Origin: Thinopyrum elongatum
Taxonomy: Eukaryota; Streptophyta; Magnoliopsida; Poales; Poaceae
Direction: 5' to 3'
Assembly: GCA_011799875.1 (NCBI GenBank)
Contig: CM022302.1
Coordinates: forward strand, 521,530,560-521,594,559
Length of the DNA: 64,000 bases
Under the pieces are notes generated by a model, which worked only from the letters and a program-made list of their open reading frames with translations, did not search any database and was not told the origin of the DNA. Position numbers and translations under genes: made by a program. Position 1 is the stretch's first letter. Every line of letters starts with the position of its first letter. Below, piece after piece: positions 11,046 to 20,587 of the stretch.

Positions 11046-13545
11046 AAGTGGGACACCCCTCTCAACCGGGCCTTGAACGAACTTAAGGGACTCCCTTTGG
11101 GCCAACGGCCGCAATATGGACGTGTGCACGACACCGGAGACGGCGCCACGTGGAAGGTGTTTTACAACGAGGGCCCAGAGGCCAAGAAGCAGAAAAAGAA
11201 GTTTAGTAAGGCGGACATCAACGAGAAGGTGAAGCTTGCGTTCGAGAAAAAAGCAACTGAGGATGCGAAAAAAGCAGCCAAGGAGAAAAATGAGTTGCTA
11301 CAGCAGGCAGTCGATGCAGCTATAAGTGCCTGCAGAAATGATTTCGCTACTAACTTGGTCCCGGCTATCATCAACTGGACGAAGGAAAATCCAGACAAGA
11401 CGGTACATGATTTCCCCATGCCCAGTTTCATCGGGAGCAACTCGGTGAACAACACCACCGCACCATCACCTGCTCACGCAACCGGGCCTGCTCTCGCACC
11501 CGCACCTGCTCATAGCAACCCGTCCTCAGTCTCTGGCGCGCTAGGCAGGCCTTCGTCTTTGGCTGAGCTCGACGCCCTCACGGTAATTACATGTGGCACC
11601 AACATATATATCTAGAATATTCCATTTTAGTTGCCTTTCAGATGTTTTACGCCGCAGACATTTGTTTGCAGGCTGACGAAACCCCGTGCACCGTACTCTA
11701 CTTGATCAAAGGCCAGAAGGTGGACGTGGGAAAGGGGGTGATAACGAAGCCCTTGGAACTCACGTTCCACAACCAGCCGATGCCCGGTGGGCACTTCATG
11801 GTTACCTTGTCGAGTGTGAAATCGGGGCATGAGGATTTGCCTCCTCCAGTACGGCTAGGGGGAGAGGACGACGAGACCCCGCTGCGGATTGGAAGCTGCA
11901 AGGGTTGGGTGCTGCTATGGCCGAAGAATCTTCTTCGTCTGAAGCCGGCCGAGAGCACACCAATAACCACACATCAACAAGCATGTATGGAGACTACCAC
12001 ACCGCCTACGCAATTACCAGCGCCTGTAGTGCCAGGTGAGAGCGGCGGACGACGTGATGAAGGGGGTCCAATAGTGGCTGATGTAATCGCCCCCGTAGAA
12101 CAAAGAATGGATGATGAGATGGAGGTGGAGGACCCAATGAGTTTCCTCAATACAGGCGCCTATGACGGTGACTTAGATATGATGAGTCAGCCATATGACG
12201 AATCGGGCTATCAGCATGCTGATGAGGATATGGATGATCTGCCCGGACAGGAACGTCCTAGCAGGGATTGCAAGAAGTCTCTCTTCATGAAATCCTCACA
12301 GGACACGCATGAAGATGCCGCCTCAACACAGGCTCAACTAGCCGGGGGTCGTACAGTGCTTAGCCCGGAACACTGGGGCAGGGGTTAAGGAAGGATCTGG
12401 AAGGTCAGCCCAAGAAAAAGGAGAGGAAGAGACCGGGGAAGATAGGCTCAACTGCCTACAAACAAGCCAGAGCACATAGCAACCAAACAGAGAATTTTGA
12501 AGAGCGTGTACCCATCAAAGGTGCGGCCATGTTCCATGTCACGGGCGAGCCGATACTACCGCCGAAACCGCTGGAGGCACTATCAGGGGATCTCAGGAGA
12601 CTGCACGACCATGTGCTGTCGATTGAGAAAAGCCTACTAGCCTCAAAGGATCCAGGATATCCGACATACGCGGCTCGTGTGCCTGAGGGGAAGTGCTACA
12701 TCGACACACGGCCCACGGAGGTGTTTTTCTTGCGGTTTGACCATATCTTCGAGATGTTTCTGACAAGGCGGCTCGATTTTACAATCGTCCGCCTTTTTGC
12801 GCTACATATGAGCTCCGTCATGACGAGAGAAGAAGTCTGCAAAATCTGTGTGGCGGATCCATACTACATGCACGAGTCCTTCTTGAGTCTCGGCGACTTT
12901 GAGCGTGAAACTACTAGGGAGTACCTCCAAAACTTCATGGTACAGAATAAGGACCAGGAAATTGTCTTCCTGCCTTATCATCCAAAGTAAGTCAGTGCCG
13001 GACAACCCTTTCGTACATTTCAATCATTCCTTCTCGCTCATATGGAGAATAATTTGAGGTGTTTTTTTCCCCGCAGCAACGGGCGCGCCGTCCTTATCGT
13101 TCCTTACCCGCGAGTCTCCCACGCCGTGTATTTTGACCCTACCAGAAACTACAAGAAGAAGGACTACACCCACATAATGAATATTCTAGATGATGCTCTC
13201 CAAGGCTTCAGCATTAGGGGTGGCCACCTGCAGATCAGGAAACAAAGGAACAAGAAGTTCGGTTTCTCGCATAAAACTAACTTCTGCTACATCCATGTCC
13301 CAAAACCAAGCAAGAACGATGGATTCTACCTCCTCCATCTCATGATGGAGTTCAGAACGGATCACCAAAAGCTTCGCATGACAAGCAGAAACGATGATCA
13401 TATCCGCAAGTGGGTAGAATCTCATGGAGAAGCGGATTATAAATTTAGAGATGACTTCTTTTGCATCCAAAGGGACATTGCGACGATCATCATGAAAGAA
13501 GTCATCGATGAGAAGGGGATGTTCCACCACGGCCCTATATCGTGA
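11043..13545 (+). pseudogene. CACTA accessory protein: DUF8039-like region and degenerate C48-like domain
   Basis: Exon 1 opens at the junction (11043, after an in-frame stop) and has a lysine/alanine coiled region (KKQKKKFSKADI) and a Pro/Ala-rich linker. An intron runs 11583-11671. Exon 2 has CTVLYLIKGQKVDVGKG and GHFMVTLSSVKSGHEDLPPP, a pattern I associate with DUF8039 of plant CACTA proteins. The frame breaks near 12380 and continues at 12384-12986 (FHVTGEPILPPKP). A second intron is 12987-13076. The last exon has GRAVLIVPYPRVSHAVYFDP and NDGFYLLHLMMEF, which align in pattern with the HW..L...D and C-G-Y-Y blocks of C48 proteases but carry Arg for His and Asp for Cys. It was probably never catalytic in this lineage. 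It stops at 13543-13545. Confidence 0.65.
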
Positions 13546-13925
13546 GCTGACGTCCGAACTCGCATAGGCATGCAACGTCAGGACCTCACGCCGTTCAAGA
13601 AGCTAGGGTCCATCCTTGATGATACGGAAGGATGGAACTTCTAGTGATTTACAATGCCGATGATGATGATATGTGTCGGTTGAACTTGTATACTTTCTGT
13701 AGCGATGAAACTTTGTGATGTCCACGGTCCCTGCCGAACTTGCGTAACGCTACTTTGTTAGTTTGGGTACGATGACCTGCGTACCTCTAGTTAATTAGTT
13801 TGCGTACTATATGTTGCATCTAGTTGCTAACCCTTTCTTTTTCGTGTTGCTCTAGTATATTTTGTTGCATATGATTGTACATTCTCTTGATGAAGATGCA
13901 TCTCTAACAGGTATCTAGATTCTTG

Positions 13926-14180
13926 ATGGCGTAGAAGCAGTGCTATGTAGTGTACAAAGGGAAGGTTCCGGGAGTGTACGACGAGTGGCCTGAGTGTCAG
14001 GCGCAAGTGGATGGGGTCTCGGCCGCCAGCCATAAAGGCTTCAAAAGCAGACAAGAAGCAGAAGCTAGTTACTTGAGGTTCATGCTAGCGCGAGAGAGGA
14101 CTCGTAACCGCCGCCTCATGTACTGCGTAGTTCCGCTCTCACTCATAGTGATAGCTCTTCTCGCGTATATCATTGTTTAG
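13926..14180 (+). pseudogene. RNase H1 N-terminal (viroplasmin-like) domain protein with C-terminal membrane segment
   Basis: From ATG 13926 the frame reads Met-Ala-stop (TAG 13932-13934), then KQCYVVYKGKVPGVYDEWPE and SHKGFKSRQEAEASYL. This is the RNA/DNA-hybrid-binding N-terminal domain of RNase H1, often found as the last ORF of grass CACTA elements. The protein ends with a basic stretch (RERTRNRRL) and a hydrophobic segment (VVPLSLIVIALLAYIIV), consistent with a tail anchor. No catalytic RNase H domain follows. The nonsense codon at position 3 would block translation from this ATG; GTG 13950 is the only alternative in-frame start in the track and lies inside the domain. Confidence 0.6.
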
Positions 14181-14389
14181 ATGGATGACGATGTAGTTGC
14201 AAGTATTCGAGACTTGTATCGCTATTTTCGAGATGATGACGAGAGACCACTTTGTGATGGATGATGATTATGATGATGACATGATTTGATGAGACTATTT
14301 GTATGTATATGCTATGATTACATTTGTATGTGTATGGTATGCTAGAGATTATTGTATAAAGCCCTAAACAAAATTCAGCAGCACAAAAT
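14181..14389 (+). other. 3' untranslated tail of CACTA gene
   Basis: AT-rich sequence with GATGATGAT repeats follows the stop codon. I see no gene. It leads into the subterminal repeat array. Confidence 0.4.
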
Positions 14390-14671
14390 ATGGAGCAGAA
14401 AATAATAATTTAGAAACTAATAACAGTAGCGCGGGGTATGGCTTTAGCAGCAGCGAATTCTTAGCAGTAGCGCTCTTTGTTCAAGGGCGCTATAACTATT
14501 AGCAGCAGCGCGTGTTGGAGACCGACGCTGCTGCTATCCCTCGATAGCAGTAGCGCGGGTCAAACCGCGCTACTGATAAGAGTTAGCTGTGGCGCCATAT
14601 CAGTAGCGCGGCCACCCGCGCTACTACTAAGCATTTAACCCACCCTACTGCTAGGCTTTTCCCTAGTAGTG
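14390..14671 (+). repeat. CACTA subterminal repeat array and terminal inverted repeat
   Basis: The motif AGCAGTAGCGC, with variants in both orientations (GCGCTACTG, AGCAGCAGCG), recurs about ten times between 14420 and 14630. It then passes into CTACTGCTAGGCTTTTCCC and the terminal CTAGTAGTG. Such arrays bind the CACTA transposase accessory protein. Confidence 0.8.
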
Positions 14672-15574
14672 TATGTTGGTTTTGATTAAACTACATACAT
14701 GAACTTGTGCCAAGTCAAGCCACTCGAACATTCAGAGGAGGATACCATATCATCATACTACATCACAATCATTTTAACGCAATGTTGAAATCCAAGATGA
14801 CTCATTATCCACTCCTAGCTACTTAAGCATGGCATGAGAAACTATAATCTCTAATTATCATTGCAAATATGTTTGATCATAATAGGCTGAATCATCGATA
14901 CTAGGTTAAACATATTTACAAAAACAGAACAAGTTGAGTTCATACCCGTTTCTCTCTGCCACAGCTAGTTCACCAAACATCGTCATTATTGCCTTTCAAT
15001 TGCACGACCGAATGATATGAAAATAAGAACAGTGCAAGAGTGCCGTGGACTAAGCTGGAATTTGCAAACATTTTATTCAAGGAGAAGACAAGGTAATTCG
15101 AGCTCTTTGTTAGATCAACAATAATGCATATGAGGGCCACTCAACATTTTCATCGTGGCCTTCTCCTTGGTATGACTCAATAAGAGGAAAAGAATTTTAG
15201 AGAAACACACTGAAATATTTTTGGAGTTTATAGTTTTTCTTGAAGAAAGCAAATTAAAGAAGAGAAAAACAAAGACGAGAAAACTATTTACACGGGAAAG
15301 CTCCCAACAAGCAAAAGAAGAACAAAGAAATCTTTTTGGGTTTTCTTTTAATGCTACAACTAATTAAACTAGAAAGAAAGACCGAAAAGAAGCAAGAAAT
15401 ATTTTTGGGTTTTCTCAAAGTTTTTCAAACACACAAGAAGAAAGCGAGAAAAATAAATCTAGCATGGATGATACAATGAAAAAGTATGGACACCGACAAC
15501 TGAAATGAAATGTGTCAATCATGAATGAAATGTCGGTGGAAATACGTACTCCCCCAAGCTTAGGCTTTAGGCCT

Positions 15575-18213
15575 AGCTTGGTAATCACCACTCGTAGTAG
15601 CCATCTGGTCCCATCTCATAGTGCTGTGGAGCGGGCACCTAAGCGTCCCACTATTGAGGCTCCTCCCCTGCTGCCGCCTGGTTGTTCCGGTAGGCGACAA
15701 TGTCCTCAGGCATGATCCTGTATCCGCCCCTGGCAATAGAGTCAAACAAAGCAGGTGCAGGCAATGGAATAATATCACGAGTGTTCTCACTAAAAACCAG
15801 TTTATAGGGAATATCAATAGTATTGTTCTCGCCATCAATAAATTGATGATGTGCCATAGCCTGGCGATCTAAGTAAACCTTGGGCAGGGGATAGTCATGC
15901 TGGCGTATTGATGTCTACTACGCAACTTTATTCTTGTAGACTCGTGTTGGGCCTCCAAGCGCAGAGTTTTGTAGGACAGTAGTAATTTTCCCTCAAGTGG
16001 ATGACCTAAGGTTTATCAATCCATGGGAGGTGTAGAATGAAGATGGTCTCTCTCAAACAACCCTGCAACCAAATAACAAAGAGTCTCTTGTGTCCCCAAC
16101 ACACCAAATACAATGGTAATTTGTATAGGTGCACTAGTTCGGCGAAGAGATGGTGATACAAGTGTAATATGGATAGTAGAAATTGGTTTTTGTAGTAGGA
16201 ACAATAAAAAACAGCAAGGTAGCAATTGATAAAACGGAGCACAAACGATATTGCAATGCTTGAAAATGAGGCCTAGGGTCCGTACTTTCGCTAGTGCAAT
16301 CTCTCAACAATGCTAATCTAATTGGATCATATAACCATCCCTCTACGTGCGATGAAGAAACACTCCAAATTTCTTATCTAGCGGAGAACATATGAAGAAA
16401 TTGTTTGTAGGGTACGAAACCACCTTAAAGTTATTCTTTCCGTTCGATCTATTCAAGAGTTCATACTAAAATAAAACAAAGTTATTCTTTCCGTTCGATC
16501 TATCCAAGAGTTCGTACTAAAATAACACCATATGATACGCATCAACCAACTCTAATGTCACCTAGATACTCCAATGTCACCACAAGTATCCATGAGTTAA
16601 TTATACGATACGCATCAAACAATTTCAGATTCATAATACTCGATCCAACACAAAGAATCTCAAAGAGTGCCCCAAGATTTCTGCCGGAGAAACAAGGATG
16701 AAAACATGCATCAACCCCTATGCGTAGATTACCCCAATGTCACCTCGGGAATCCACGAGTTGAGTGCCAAAACACATTTCAAGTGAATCAATATGATACC
16801 CCATTGTCACCACGGGTATTCATAAGACATATATCAAGTGCTCTCAAATCCATAAAAGTATTCAATCCGATAAACCAAAATCTCAAAGGGAAAACTCAAT
16901 TCATCACAACAAGATAGAGAGGGAGAAACACCATATGATCCAACTATATTAACAAAGCCCCCGATACATCAAGAGCGTGCCATCAAGAACACGAGAGAGA
17001 GAGATTAAACACATAGCTACTGGTACAAACCCTCAGCCCCGAGGGTGGACTACTCCCTCCTCATCATGGTGGCCGCCGGGATGATGAAGATGGCCACCGG
17101 TGATGATTTCCTCCTCCGGTAGGGTGCCGGAATGGGGTCTAGATTGGTTTTTTGTGGCTACAGAGGCCTGCGGTGGCGGAACTTCTGATCTAGGGTTACC
17201 CCGATGGTTTTTGGAATATTTGGGAATTTATAGGGCGAAGAGGCGGTGCGGGAGGCCACCGAGGTGGGCACAACCCACTTGGGCGTGCCTGGGCCCCCAG
17301 GCGCCCTGGTGGGTTGTGCTCCCCTCGGAGCTCCCCTCTGGTACTTCTTTGGCCCACCAGGTGTCTTCTGGTCCAGAAAAAATCTCCAAAAAGTTTCACT
17401 GCATTTGGAGTCCGTTTGGTATTGATTTTCTGCGATGTAAAAAACAAGCAAAAAATAGCAATTGGCACTGGGAACTATGTCAATAGGTTTGTCCCAAAAA
17501 ATGATATAAAGTTGCTATAAAATGATTGTAAAACATCCAAGAATGATAATATAATAGCATGGAACAATCAAAAATTGTAGATACGTTGGAGACGTATCAC
17601 GTATCCGAACGTTAAAGTGACTCGCTAAGCGAGTAGCATAAATACCGCCATGAATTTTACCCTTGGACCTGTTAAGGTGAAGGCGACGTGCCACAGTAGC
17701 TCCTAAGCTATAAGTGTTGTCGCCATAAAGCGCGCAGCGCAAGACAGCGAAATCTGGGGCACTGAGTGCACCTACCTTCTCTCTAGCAAGTAAACACTTT
17801 GCAATGAATAGGGTAAAATAATGCACAGAAGGAAAATGCAAGCTAGTGGCAGTGGCACTCGACACCCCTCTCTCGTCTCCCACGGACAAAGTATGATAAA
17901 AACCCTCGGACTCTGCAAGCCTAGGCTCCCTTATTTCCCCGTCAGAAGGGATCAAGCATATATCACAGAATTCAGTAAGTGGTATCTGACGGTGTTCATA
18001 GTATAAATTAAACTGCACCTCAGGGGGGTTATTCCTACTTAGAAAATGGAAACTTTGCACAAAGGAATTTGTGAGGAGATGATACTGTTCACACTCAGCT
18101 GAGATGAAGTCGGAGAGGCCGGCATTAGCAGCAAATTGTGCAAACTCGTGACGGATTCCAGCTCCATCCATGAATGGGTTATGTGGCCATTCGCACGGCC
18201 GCACCTCCGCCAT
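15575..18213 (-). pseudogene. ATHILA ORF1-like protein, split by a solo LTR
   Basis: The N-terminal part (18213-17605) includes MAEVRPCEWPHNPF, PPEVQFNLYYEHRQIPLTEF and CDICLIPSDGEIREPR. The C-terminal part (15903-15575) includes DIPYKLVFSENTRDIIPLP and GGYRIMPEDIVAYRNN. Between them lies a 1691-bp solo LTR plus one copy of its target duplication. The frame on each side is open up to the insertion. This family (Pfam ATHILA ORF-1 type) is specific to Athila-lineage retrotransposons; its biochemical role is not established. No pol follows, so the element was probably non-autonomous before it was interrupted. Confidence 0.65.
15909..17599 (-). mobile_element. Solo LTR, 1691 bp, TSD CGTAT
   Basis: The sequence starts TGATGTCTACTACGCAAC, ends GGAGACGTATCA and is flanked by a perfect CGTAT duplication (15904-15908 and 17600-17604). 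Only one LTR is present and no internal sequence, so it formed by recombination between the two LTRs of a gypsy element. It belongs to a very common Triticeae LTR type; I do not name the family with certainty. An 11-bp inverted repeat, GCACAACCCAC / GTGGGTTGTGC, lies at 17268-17278 and 17309-17319. Strand is assigned by analogy with related LTRs and is weak. Confidence 0.88.
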
Positions 18214-19028
18214 TCTCCGGGTGCGGAGATCATTGTCCGATGACTCCCCAATGACTCCCTTGGAGTTCTTCTTGGAAGCAAACTTCCTAAAGATACTTAT
18301 CTTTTTCCTATGAATAAAATTCTGAAATTTTTAGTCCACAAAAATTTTCTCAACAAAACTTCACAAGATTGATAGCAACTACTCATAGAGATGCATAGAG
18401 GCCATTTCAAGCATTGAACCTACTTAGAACTCTAAGAATTCAACATGCAAGCTCATCTACAGCAGCACCAAGAGTAGCTAATTATTCAAAATATAAACCA
18501 CAAAAACAAAAACTAATTGGACCAATGGAGGAGTCACATACCAAGTAGCAATCCCCCAAAACAGTTTCGGAAACGGAGCTTAGAGCAAAGAGATCGAAAT
18601 CCGCGGGTTTGAGAGCAAGAACACGAGAGAGAGAGAGAGAGCGATGGTGAATTTTTTCTAGGTAGGTGATGATATGGGCTAAAGAGATAAGTGAGGGGGC
18701 CCACGTGGGGACCACAACCCACCAGGGCGCGCCTGGGGGTGCTGGCGGGCCCAGGTGGGTTGTGCCCACCTGGTGCACCCCCCTCTGATGTTATTTGCAG
18801 TAAAAATTCTTAAATAATTAGAAAAAAATCGTATTAAATTTTCAAGGCATTCAGAGAACTTTTATTTTTGGGTCATTTTTTTTGCACGGGAAATTCAGAA
18901 AACAGACAAAACATGGTAACTTTCTTTATTTAACTAAGACAAACAGAAAATAAAAGGTAAAGACAGAAGGTAGTGCTTACTAAATTCATCAACTTCATAC
19001 TTCTCAAAAATGATCCATTAATAAAGTT

Positions 19029-19560
19029 CACTACTGCAGGATGCTGCTAACGCGACACTACGATCAGAGACCCTTCGATGAAACTGTGTGTGATACAATA
19101 ATCGCAAACGGTGGTGTAAAAAAACGGTCAAAAAAGGTGCAAAACATTTGCGATGACGGATGCATCAAACACGGTTCAGATTTTGGTTGCGTGTGCGATG
19201 TAGGGCATACGGTTCAGTTCAATGAACTGTTTGCGATGAGGAATAAGAACGGAAACGGGCAGCCAGATGAAGGCGTGTGCGATATACGGCATACAGTTCA
19301 CTCGGATTAATTGTTTGTGATGAGGCGAAACAATAGAAACGGGCAGCTACATAAAGGTGTGTGAGATTGAGGGCATATGCTTCAGAAGTATTAACTGTTT
19401 GCGATTAGGCAACAGAACAGAAACGGTCAGCCAGATCAAAGTGTCTGCGATTGACCACATACACTTCACATGGATGAACTGTTTGCGATTAGCCACAACA
19501 AATAGCAAACAGTTAGAAAGATCAACGTGTGTGCGCTAGAAGGGCACACATTCTAATTAA
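19029..19560 (+). mobile_element. CACTA-type terminus with subterminal region, other end not found
   Basis: CACTACTGCAGGATGCTGC begins at 19029 after GTT, with a second CACTACG at 19056. It is followed by the 84-bp repeat array. The end sits directly in the Athila remnant, as an insertion would. No reciprocal GCAGTAGTG terminus is visible to the right, so the element is truncated or its far end has been lost. The next 4 kb (peptide-repeat gene, B3 pseudogene) may be its cargo. Confidence 0.5.
19191..19540 (+). repeat. 84-bp tandem array, four full units plus a partial
   Basis: The motif GTGTGCGAT or a close variant starts at 19191, 19275, 19359 and 19443, exactly 84 bp apart, with a partial copy at 19527. 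Each unit also carries AACTGTTTGCGATKAGG and a block like AACGGGCAGCCAGATNAAG. The units differ at roughly a quarter of positions, so the array is old, yet the period is unchanged. Confidence 0.85.
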
Positions 19561-19837
19561 AAGAAGCGTGCGTGATGGTAATAACGAGCGCGCACGGTTC
19601 TCGGAACAAGATGTGTGCTGATATTGCCTATTGCGGTGCACCCTATGGTGCTAACGCCACGTACGCGGTCGACAAAGCGTGCCCACGTTACGCCATCCGG
19701 GAATAGTGCCGCACTTAGAAATTATAGAACCGTCAATAAATTTTGAGCCTGCGTCCCGTCACATTTCAAATTGCAAACCTGTTCACACCGATCAAAACCT
19801 AAACGGTTTCCCACTTAGGAGCGTATTAGTACTGGGT

Positions 19838-19845
19838 TATAAATA
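19838..19845 (+). promoter_or_regulatory. TATA box of the decapeptide-repeat gene
   Basis: TATAAATA lies 90 bp upstream of the ATG at 19935, placing the expected transcription start near 19868. The flanking sequence, GGGTTATAAATAC, is a strong plant TATA context. The upstream 19560-19830 shows no other gene. Confidence 0.6.
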
Positions 19846-19934
19846 CTACTACTCCAAGATGACTGCACATTCCTCCTCAACTCCTCATCCACAAAAACAA
19901 ACAAGTCATTCATCATCGTTCCCTTGCGTCTGCC

Positions 19935-20405
19935 ATGGCCAGCGTGAGTTCTGGGTCGAGAGATTGCCACCAGGGAGAGGCGAGCATGGAAGCGGAAGCA
20001 CAAGAGATGTCCCGCCTCGCCGCGAAAGCAGCCGACATGTCCCGCCGCACGGCCGTAGCAGCACAGAGGTCCCGCCGCGCCGCCGAAGCAGCACGGAGGT
20101 CCCGCCGCGCCGTCGATGCAGCAGACTGGTGCGGCCTTGCCGCGGAAGCAGCAAAGATGTCCGGCCGCGCCGCGGAAGCAGCAGAGATGTCCTCCCGTGC
20201 CGTGGCGGCCTGGGAAAATGTCTCGCTGGCAGGCGAGGACTCTTACAGGCGCATGCATGCGATCGTCCATAGCCAGATGGATCAGATCTCCAGCTGGGCG
20301 AGGTTGCAGGACGACATGAAAGCCTCGTTTGAACAGGCTACCGGCGTCATCCGGCAACTAAGGGAGAGCAATGCGAAGCTCCAAGTAGAGCGCGACAGGA
20401 GGTGA
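19935..20405 (+). CDS. Alanine/arginine-rich protein with seven decapeptide repeats and a coiled coil
   Basis: A 156-codon intronless frame starts at an ideal plant start context (GCCATGGCC) and ends at TGA 20403-20405. Residues about 25-94 are seven consecutive 10-residue repeats of the type MSRRAAEAAD (20007-20216, exactly 30 bp each): MSRLAAKAAD, MSRRTAVAAQ, RSRRAAEAAR, RSRRAVDAAD, WCGLAAEAAK, MSGRAAEAAE, MSSRAVAAWE. The remainder (DDMKASFEQATGVIRQLRES) is predicted helical and coiled-coil-like. The Ala-rich repeats should form one long helix with Arg pairs on one face. I recognise no family and assign no function. A TATA box, good start and intact frame make it the most gene-like frame in the window. 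It lies 180 bp from the 3' end of the convergent B3 pseudogene. Confidence 0.55.
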   Translation: MASVSSGSRDCHQGEASMEAEAQEMSRLAAKAADMSRRTAVAAQRSRRAAEAARRSRRAVDAADWCGLAAEAAKMSGRAAEAAEMSSRAVAAWENVSLAGEDSYRRMHAIVHSQMDQISSWARLQDDMKASFEQATGVIRQLRESNAKLQVERDRR

Positions 20406-20587
20406 TAAAGCAACCCCCTGTGTAAGCCCAATCCTAGCGTTTACTCTTACTACAACATGTCCTCCTCTCATAGTCATCGTCACCCAAGACAGAATGAAGT
20501 ATGTTAGGTAACCCCATAGATGCATAACTGCTATCAACATAGCTTTCGCACTATACCTAGTGTAAAGGACACTCTTGCGTTATCGTG

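Larger units (their letters stand above)
11046..14671 (+). mobile_element. Right half of a CACTA element
   Basis: The right border is CCCTAGTAGTG ending at 14671, the reverse complement of a CACTACTAGGG terminus. It is preceded by about 280 bp of AGCAGTAGCGC-type subterminal repeats. Inside are CACTA-accessory coding exons on the plus strand. TAT follows the border as a possible target duplication. No matching left terminus (CACTACTAGGG) and no TNP2 transposase are seen in 1-11045, so the left half is deleted, displaced or off-window. Confidence 0.8.
14672..19028 (-). mobile_element. Athila-type LTR retrotransposon remnant, internal region
   Basis: The interval holds an ATHILA ORF1-type reading frame on the minus strand (18213 to 15575). 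Downstream of it is a purine tract, AGCTTGGGGGAGTACG on the minus strand (15545-15560), typical of the Athila/Sabrina group. Both LTRs are missing: the left side abuts the CACTA end at 14671 and the right side meets another CACTA-like end at 19029. 14672-15540 is A/T-rich with GAAGAAAG repeats and no gene. 18300-19028 is leader-like sequence with a GC-rich hairpin (18713-18764) and a (GA)8 tract near 18629. No pol region is present. Confidence 0.65.

Noticed and set aside
19191..19540. CRISPR-like array
   Set aside because: Units are 84 bp, diverged throughout with no constant repeat plus unique spacer pattern, and the genome is a plant.
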